From JBKHBQ01 sp046542305 (GTDB taxonomy: Bacteria > Bacteroidota > Bacteroidia > Bacteroidales > 4484-276), in the NCBI GenBank assembly GCA_046542305.1, contig JBKHBQ010000125.1:1-11080 (forward strand): a stretch of 11,080 nt of DNA. The letters are read 5' to 3'. Below are positions 7,242 to 11,080 of this stretch, one piece after another. The notes below the pieces were generated by a model, which worked only from the letters and a program-made list of their open reading frames with translations, searched no databases and was not told where the DNA came from. A program made the translations under genes and the position numbers. The stretch's first letter is position 1. Every line of letters starts with the position of its first letter.

Positions 7242-7364
7242 ATGTGTATAAGGTTTTGATTTGATGGTGCAATATTACTGGTTTCTCAGATTATTTGGTT
7301 AGAATATGTGGGGAATTTTTACCGGTGACATGGGGAATGATTCTTTTTTCCTGATCAAAGCCAT

Positions 7365-7392
7365 TGTCATACCGGGTGTAGCGAGGAATCTT
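7365..7392. repeat. Fragment resembling a Bacteroidota dispersed intergenic repeat
   Basis: TGTCATACCGGGTGTAGCGA followed by GGAATCTT resembles the widespread intergenic repeat of the form TGTCATnCCGAGCGnAGCGAGGAATCT. Only one half is present and no inverted partner is seen nearby. It lies directly against the truncated end of the dehydrogenase relic at 7402. The match is from memory, not from a search. Confidence 0.4.
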
Positions 7393-7401
7393 CCTGAATC
7401 T

Positions 7402-7648
7402 TCACCCGAACGAATTGTTTAATTCCTTCACCTGTTTGATCAGATCATTCACCTTGTTTTCATCGTGCAAACCGCCATATACGGCCCCTGTTTTTACCGG
7501 ATAGCTTTTCAGCAGTTCCAACGTTTCATCACAGATTCCTTCTTGTGGCTGTGTAAAATGATGTTGCAGTCCAGCATGGCCAGGCTGATTGCCGTTTTTG
7601 CCCTACCCCGCGGCTGGAGCCTGATGCCATGGCGTTTTTACCTTTGTC
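7402..7648 (-). pseudogene. Frameshifted, truncated short-chain dehydrogenase
   Basis: Minus-strand pieces in successive frames add up to the N-terminal third of an SDR (FabG-like) oxidoreductase. Segment one (about 7648-7601) reads DKGKNAMASGSSRGVG, the TGxxxGxG cofactor loop with Thr changed to Ser. Segment two, after a frameshift near 7595-7600 in an A-run, reads TAISLAMLDCNIILHSHKK, the first helix and second strand. Segment three, after a shift near 7536, reads DETLELLKSYPVKTGAV and then NKVNDLIKQVKELNNSFG, ending at TGA 7402-7404. In an intact SDR the next element would be the D-x-L-V-N-N-A-G strand; it and the catalytic YxxxK are absent. A start codon is no longer evident. The plus-strand reading frame over 7465-7725 is an antisense shadow. 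The remaining gap, 7242-7364, holds only the hydrolase promoter region and AT-rich sequence. Confidence 0.7.
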
Positions 7649-7736
7649 GGTGGCAAATAGTGTTCGTTATCGTTGCCAGGGGTAAACAGGTGCAATTTTT
7701 TTTCTTCTCATTTTTTCACCAATAACATTAATATCT

Positions 7737-7744
7737 TAATTTCG
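7737..7744 (+). promoter_or_regulatory. Candidate -7 box for the secreted paralogue pair
   Basis: TAATTTCG differs from TAnnTTTG at one base and lies 22 nt upstream of the ATG at 7767. A T-run (7711-7716) sits near the expected -33 position. It would start transcription after the alternative ATG at 7746, supporting the shorter protein. Confidence 0.35.
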
Positions 7745-7766
7745 CATGACTAAAAACCTAATAGAC

Positions 7767-8549
7767 ATGAAGAAATCTACGATTTTATTGATCCTGACCT
7801 TGTTTTTCTGCTGCTTCTGCGGGCAGGAGGCAATGGCGCAGGGTAATTTCCTTAAAAAGCTTAAGAAAAAAGCCGAGGAAAAAGCCACCGAAGCAGTTTT
7901 CGGTGAGGAAGAAAACAACAACAGCGGTGGCACATCCGGCTCGGAGTATTCGCCCTCGGGATCGAATTCGCCTGCCAATACCAAAGGAGGCGGACTCACC
8001 ACGGAACCACCTGATGTAATGGGCAATATTGGTGAGGCCGGTGATGCCTTCGGCAATAAAAAATACGCCGATGCCCGCTTTGCCGTCAGGCAGGCCATCC
8101 TGGGCATCGAACTGGAAATCGGGAACAATATCCTTGAGGGGCTTCCCGAAAAAATCGACGGGCTCTCCAAAATCGAGGATGAAGACCAGGTGGCAAGTTC
8201 CGGAATCGGATTCGTGGGGCTGATCATTGAGCGAACCTACCGCGAAGGCGACAAGCAATTCAAGGTCACCATCGGCAACGATGCCGCCATGCTTTCGGCT
8301 GCCAACATGTACCTGGCCAGCGGCGCATATGGCACTTCCACCGACGACAACCACAAGATCGTGAAGCTCGATGGGCATCGCGCCGTGCTGGAGTACGACG
8401 AGTATTCGGGCTACAAGTTGAGCGTTCCGTTCGGACAATCCTCGGTGCTCATCACCGAAGGCATCAACTTCGAAACTGAGGACGAAATGATGAGCGCATC
8501 CGGAGAAATCAATATCGCTAACATTAAAAAGGAGCTGGGAGAAGAATGA
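7767..8549 (+). CDS. Secreted protein of unknown function, first of a paralogous pair
   Basis: I do not recognise a named family. The 260-aa product begins with a Sec signal peptide (KKSTILLILTLFF, cleavage after AMA24). A short basic, amphipathic stretch follows (KKLKKKAEEKATEAV, 30-44), then a low-complexity Ser/Gly/Asn linker (about 47-80). The remainder, about 90-255, aligns by eye with the whole mature part of the next gene. Shared landmarks are ADARFAVRQAILGIELEIG with EDARFALQQALNGINQAIG, then NILEGLPEKIDGLSK with DILELMPEELGGMPK, then GFVGLIIERTYRE with GFAGLFVSRNYRN. The first shared block looks like a TPR-like helical pair; the second half is probably beta-rich. The ATG at 7767 is chosen over 7746 because it gives a normal signal peptide. 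The gene overlaps the next by 4 bp (ATGA), so the two are probably made in fixed proportion and may interact. Confidence 0.85.
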   Translation: MKKSTILLILTLFFCCFCGQEAMAQGNFLKKLKKKAEEKATEAVFGEEENNNSGGTSGSEYSPSGSNSPANTKGGGLTTEPPDVMGNIGEAGDAFGNKKYADARFAVRQAILGIELEIGNNILEGLPEKIDGLSKIEDEDQVASSGIGFVGLIIERTYREGDKQFKVTIGNDAAMLSAANMYLASGAYGTSTDDNHKIVKLDGHRAVLEYDEYSGYKLSVPFGQSSVLITEGINFETEDEMMSASGEINIANIKKELGEE

Positions 8550-9145
8550 AAACACGACTGACCATCATCATCATATCCATCTTTCTTGGCCTGGGATTGC
8601 AGGCGCAGGAAGTACCGGGCCTGCTCGATGAAGCCGGTTCGGAATATAAAGCAGGAAACCTCGAAGATGCCCGTTTTGCTTTGCAGCAGGCGCTCAACGG
8701 AATCAATCAGGCCATCGGCCGCGATATCCTCGAGCTTATGCCGGAGGAACTCGGCGGTATGCCAAAAGTAGCTGAAGAAGACGACGTGACCGGTGTGAAC
8801 GTAGGATTTGCCGGATTGTTTGTAAGCCGCAATTACCGCAACGAAACCAGCGATGCTTCCATGGAGATTGTGAGTGATTCGCCGCTGCTGGGAAGCATTG
8901 GCATGTTGCTGAGCATGCCCACGTTCCTGAATTCCGATCCCAACCAGAAACGCATTAAAGTGGACGGACAAAAAGCACTGCTTACCAAAAGCGCCAGTGA
9001 AGAAGGCCCGGTAAGCTACGATGTTCAGTTGGTATTCGGCTCATCCCTGTTTACCTTCCGCACCAACGGCGTCGAAAACGAAGATGACGTGATTTCGATG
9101 CTCGATAAAATTCCGTTAAGGGAGATTATTGAAGTAGCGCAGTAG
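8546..9145 (+). CDS. Secreted protein of unknown function, second of a paralogous pair
   Basis: 199 aa with a Sec signal peptide (RLTIIIISIFLGLGL, cleavage after LQA20). The mature protein starts almost at once with the shared block (LLDEAGSEYKAGNLEDARFA, 26-45), so it lacks the basic segment and low-complexity linker of its paralogue. It then carries DILELMPEELGGMP (60-73), VGFAGLFVSRNYRNE (86-100), KRIKVDGQKALLTK (135-148) and a beta-rich end, YDVQLVFGSSLFTFRTNG (158-175). Identity to the upstream protein is roughly a third over the aligned block by eye. No catalytic motif is apparent and the family is unknown to me. Translation is probably coupled to the upstream gene: the ATG is inside its stop context and GGGAGAAGA precedes it. 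Confidence 0.85.
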   Translation: MKTRLTIIIISIFLGLGLQAQEVPGLLDEAGSEYKAGNLEDARFALQQALNGINQAIGRDILELMPEELGGMPKVAEEDDVTGVNVGFAGLFVSRNYRNETSDASMEIVSDSPLLGSIGMLLSMPTFLNSDPNQKRIKVDGQKALLTKSASEEGPVSYDVQLVFGSSLFTFRTNGVENEDDVISMLDKIPLREIIEVAQ

Positions 9146-9163
9146 AAAACGATAGTTTAAATC

Positions 9164-9189
9164 GCAGGTTCTATAGTTTCAGAACCTGC
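9164..9189. terminator. Shared hairpin between convergent genes
   Basis: Perfect 9-bp arms GCAGGTTCT (9164-9172) and AGAACCTGC (9181-9189) flank an 8-nt loop. It lies at the meeting point of the plus-strand paralogue pair (stop at 9145) and the minus-strand ATPase (stop at 9171-9173). One arm is within the ATPase coding end. There is no strong T-tract on either side, so a two-way terminator is plausible but unproven. Confidence 0.45.
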
Positions 9190-10403
9190 CGGGTGCCATC
9201 ACAGAATTTATAGGTGATCACTTCCGGAATGATTTCGGGATAGTAGGCTGTAAATTTTGTGATGGCTCTCTGATTAGATTTTGTGCAGCCTAATTTTGCT
9301 TCAAAGGCCTTCCCTGTGCGGAAATCAGGAGAAACAACAAAATCGATTTCGTGCTTTTGGATAGTCCTCCAGAATCTTATTTCATCCTCATTATAGATTT
9401 CGGCTAACCTCTTGAATACAAAGTTTTCTAATAATTGCCCCTGATCCTCACGCTGATCAAATGGAATAAACCTATTCAGCATGACGTTGCGAAAGCCCAA
9501 ATCACTAAAGTAGACTTTAGGCATTTTTGTAAGTTCTTTACGGATATTAGTGGCGAAAGGTTTAAGCAGATGGATATGAAAACATTTTTGAAGGACATAA
9601 GTGTACTTTTCGATGGTTTTATTATCCACACCTACAGTTTTGGCTAATTCGTTTTTGTTCAGAAGATTGCCCATTTGTCCGGCCAATAAAGTAAGAACTT
9701 TATAAAATGCATCCGGATTTGTAATGCCCGATTCATCAATATCGCGTTTAAGAAAAGAATTCTTGATTTCTTTAAACATTTCAATTTTTTGGTTTCTCTC
9801 AGGCTCGAGTGTTATTGCCGGATACCCTCCAAAAGTGAGGTATTCGTTCAGTATTTCTAACCACAGGCTTTTGTTTTTTGAAATGAAATCTTCCTGTTTT
9901 CGCATTAGGTAAAGTTCATCAATTAATTGATCCTGATCCTTAAATCTGAGAAATTCATCCAAACTCAGTGTTTTGAGTTGGAATATTCTTTTCCTTCCAG
10001 CAAGTGAATCATCAAATTTTTCATCAATGTAGAATGCGCTGCTGCCAGTTGAAATAATTTTCAGTTTTTCCGGATAAGTATCATAAAGATATTTCATGAA
10101 ATTACTTGGATTGGCAGCATGTTGCATCTCATCGATAAAGACAATTACTCTTTCATTGACGAAAGACTCATCGGGCCGGCGGCAGTATTTAAAGAGGTTT
10201 TGAGGATGCGTGTTGACATCACGTAAGATTTCAATATCTTCAAAAGACAGGTAATATGAATTTGGGTTATTCCTTAAGGTGTACTCATAGAGGATACGAA
10301 GCAGCGTAGTTTTGCCTGTCTGTCGTGCTCCGGATATGATCAGGTACTCCTTCCTTGGGATTTGGTTTGTAAGATCATCCTGAATATTTCTTTTTATATA
10401 CAT
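9171..10403 (-). CDS. AAA ATPase with C-terminal DUF4143-type nuclease-like domain
   Basis: 410-aa member of the large family of standalone AAA ATPases common in Bacteroidota and often shared by transfer. Walker A is GARQTGKT at 25-32, Walker B is VIVFIDE at 86-92, and sensor 1 lies near STGSSAF (118-123). LAGRKRIFQLKTLSLDEFL (135-152) is the usual family signature after it. A winged-helix region follows at about 235-290 (NKNELAKTVGVDNKTIEKY). The C-terminal DUF4143-type part includes FSDLGFRNV (299-307), then IDFVV with Asp354 and EAK with Glu368 and Lys370, a PD-(D/E)xK-like arrangement. No dedicated partner gene is adjacent. The gene is visibly more AT-rich than its neighbours, which supports acquisition. 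Its role is not established; the family has been loosely linked to DNA transactions and regulation. It is probably controlled by the palindromes at 10428-10491. Confidence 0.92.
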   Translation of the reverse strand: MYIKRNIQDDLTNQIPRKEYLIISGARQTGKTTLLRILYEYTLRNNPNSYYLSFEDIEILRDVNTHPQNLFKYCRRPDESFVNERVIVFIDEMQHAANPSNFMKYLYDTYPEKLKIISTGSSAFYIDEKFDDSLAGRKRIFQLKTLSLDEFLRFKDQDQLIDELYLMRKQEDFISKNKSLWLEILNEYLTFGGYPAITLEPERNQKIEMFKEIKNSFLKRDIDESGITNPDAFYKVLTLLAGQMGNLLNKNELAKTVGVDNKTIEKYTYVLQKCFHIHLLKPFATNIRKELTKMPKVYFSDLGFRNVMLNRFIPFDQREDQGQLLENFVFKRLAEIYNEDEIRFWRTIQKHEIDFVVSPDFRTGKAFEAKLGCTKSNQRAITKFTAYYPEIIPEVITYKFCDGTRQVLKL

Positions 10404-10420
10404 CTTGCGTCACATTTCCT

Positions 10421-10428
10421 CAAAAGTA
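10421..10428 (-). promoter_or_regulatory. -7 box for the ATPase gene
   Basis: TACTTTTG on the minus strand matches TAnnTTTG exactly and lies 17 nt upstream of the ATG at 10403. A TTTG (minus strand, 10450-10453) lies 21 nt further upstream and could serve as the -33 element. It falls inside the first palindrome. Confidence 0.55.
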
Positions 10429-10460
10429 GATAATTTTGGAATCAAATTCCAAAATTATCT
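10428..10460. promoter_or_regulatory. Operator-like perfect palindrome 1
   Basis: 15-bp perfect arms AGATAATTTTGGAAT and ATTCCAAAATTATCT are separated by 3 nt. It overlaps the ATPase -7 box by one base and covers its presumed -33 element. A protein bound here would block that promoter. It shares the core TTTTGGAAT/ATTCCAAAA with palindrome 2. Confidence 0.65.
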
Positions 10461-10491
10461 GATTTTTTTGGAATTGAATTCCAAAAAAATC
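10461..10491. promoter_or_regulatory. Operator-like perfect palindrome 2
   Basis: 15-bp perfect arms GATTTTTTTGGAATT and AATTCCAAAAAAATC surround a single central base. It abuts palindrome 1 without a gap and repeats its core. The right edge lies a few bases upstream of the -33 region of the divergent methyltransferase gene, so it could affect both promoters. A transcription-terminating hairpin is possible in principle but the position between two divergent starts favours a binding site. Confidence 0.65.
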
Positions 10492-10518
10492 CAGTTTTCC
10501 CAGGCGGTCAATTATCCG

Positions 10519-10526
10519 TACTTTTG
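10519..10526 (+). promoter_or_regulatory. -7 box for the RNA methyltransferase gene
   Basis: TACTTTTG matches TAnnTTTG exactly and lies 19 nt upstream of the ATG at 10546. It is identical to the box of the divergent ATPase gene. A TTTT near 10495-10498 is at the right distance for a degenerate -33 element. Confidence 0.5.
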
Positions 10527-10545
10527 TAAATCAGAATTGTGAACC

Positions 10546-11025
10546 ATGCCTTATTTCGAGATCGGAATATACCAGTCGAAATCTGTTGACAACCTTGGCA
10601 CGCTGTGGCGATCGGCCTACCAGATGGGAGCAGCCGGTGTGTTTACCATCGGGCGGCGCTACAAAAACCAGCCCTCTGATCCGTTCAAGGTGCCGAAGCA
10701 CATTCCCCTGCGTAGTTTTAAGGAATTCGACCATTTTTTACTGCAGCGTCCCAGCGGCGCTATTCTGGTCGGAGTGGAACAGGGCGGCACACCGCTGTCG
10801 GAATTCGAACATCCTCCACAAGCGATTTATCTGTTGGGATCAGAAGATTTGGGTCTTCCGGAATATGTGCTGGAAAAATGCAATTTGCTGGTGTCGCTGG
10901 AGGCCATGATCAAATCGTCGTACAATGTAGCCGTGGCCGGAAGCATCGTGATGTACGACCGGGTGTTCGGCAAACAGAGAATTTTCACAGGAATCAAGGA
11001 TCAACCGGAAAACAGCCATGGATAA
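10546..11025 (+). CDS. TrmH/SpoU-family RNA 2'-O-methyltransferase
   Basis: SAM-dependent SPOUT-fold methyltransferase expected to add a 2'-O-methyl group to tRNA or rRNA in the cytoplasm. At 159 aa it is a minimal catalytic domain without the N-terminal substrate-binding extension of longer relatives. Motif 1 is DNLGTLWRSAYQMGA (15-29; N16, R22), motif 2 is YLLGSEDLGLP (95-105) and motif 3 is SSYNVAVAGSIVMYDR (124-139; N127), which form the knotted SAM site. The target nucleotide cannot be inferred. It overlaps the next gene by 8 bp, so they are probably one operon. The divergent partner is the ATPase, with the palindromes between. Confidence 0.92.
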   Translation: MPYFEIGIYQSKSVDNLGTLWRSAYQMGAAGVFTIGRRYKNQPSDPFKVPKHIPLRSFKEFDHFLLQRPSGAILVGVEQGGTPLSEFEHPPQAIYLLGSEDLGLPEYVLEKCNLLVSLEAMIKSSYNVAVAGSIVMYDRVFGKQRIFTGIKDQPENSHG

Positions 11026-11080
11026 GGCCGCCGTCACCAATTGGATAAAGATGCGTGCCCGCGAACTGGGTTTCGAAGAG
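11018..11080 (+). CDS. queG: Start of probable epoxyqueuosine reductase (partial)
   Basis: The ATG at 11018 overlaps the end of the methyltransferase gene and opens a frame that stays open for all 21 codons to the window edge. The peptide includes VTNWIKMRARELGFEE, which resembles the QueG N-terminus (I-K-x-x-A-x-E-L-G-F, usually followed by a G-I-A strand). QueG is a cobalamin and iron-sulfur enzyme that reduces epoxyqueuosine to queuosine in tRNA. The distinctive domains lie beyond the window, so the name rests on this short stretch and on the tRNA-modification neighbour. Confidence 0.6.
   Translation, partial: MDKAAVTNWIKMRARELGFEE

Noticed and set aside
7465..7725. Plus-strand frame of 86 codons with aromatic-rich sequence
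   Set aside because: Antisense to the dehydrogenase relic, whose conserved SDR segments on the minus strand explain the open frame.
7785..8971. Minus-strand open frames of 256 and 186 codons
   Set aside because: Antisense to the paralogue pair; the plus strand has two signal peptides, mutual homology and a coupled overlap.
10428..10491. The palindromes as a CRISPR array or insertion-sequence ends
   Set aside because: Only two units without spacers, no cas or transposase gene, and the placement over a promoter suits an operator better.

Overview
The window looks like a chromosomal segment of a Bacteroidota bacterium, probably Bacteroidales/Marinilabiliales-like. The evidence is TAnnTTTG-type -7 promoter boxes ahead of several genes, weak Shine-Dalgarno sequences, lipoproteins with Cys at the lipobox, a type IX secretion (T9SS) sorting-tail relic, and a DUF5995 and a DUF4143-type gene. 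No rRNA, tRNA, CRISPR array or complete insertion sequence was seen.

Layout. 1-145: a 9-bp tandem repeat and a hairpin. 146-2600 (minus): a beta-CASP metallo-beta-lactamase-fold ribonuclease-like protein and, upstream of it, an MscS-type mechanosensitive channel, separated by a nested inverted repeat. 2835-3020 (plus): a decayed T9SS C-terminal tail. 2998-5194 (minus): a DUF5995 protein and a PQQ-type beta-propeller lipoprotein. 5301-5546 (minus): a collapsed outer-membrane beta-barrel gene that keeps only its signal peptide and last strand. 5685-6362 (plus): a secreted MORN-repeat protein, convergent with an alpha/beta-hydrolase lipoprotein (6378-7241, minus). 7402-7648 (minus): a frameshifted, truncated N-terminus of a short-chain dehydrogenase, ending next to a dispersed-repeat-like sequence. 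7767-9145 (plus): two overlapping genes for secreted paralogues of unknown function. 9171-10403 (minus): an AT-rich AAA ATPase of the DUF4143 type. 10546-11080 (plus): a SpoU-type RNA methyltransferase overlapping the start of a probable queG.

How the genes relate. Most are single-gene units facing different ways. Two pairs look coupled: the secreted paralogues (4-bp ATGA overlap) and the RNA methyltransferase with probable queG (8-bp overlap, both plausibly RNA modification). The ATPase and the methyltransferase are divergent. Between them lie two abutting perfect 15-bp inverted repeats with a shared core, placed over the predicted ATPase promoter, which is the best regulatory candidate here. 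Three of the longer intergenic gaps hold recognisable gene relics, so this is a region of ongoing gene loss. The least explained intact element is the tandem secreted pair at 7767-9145.
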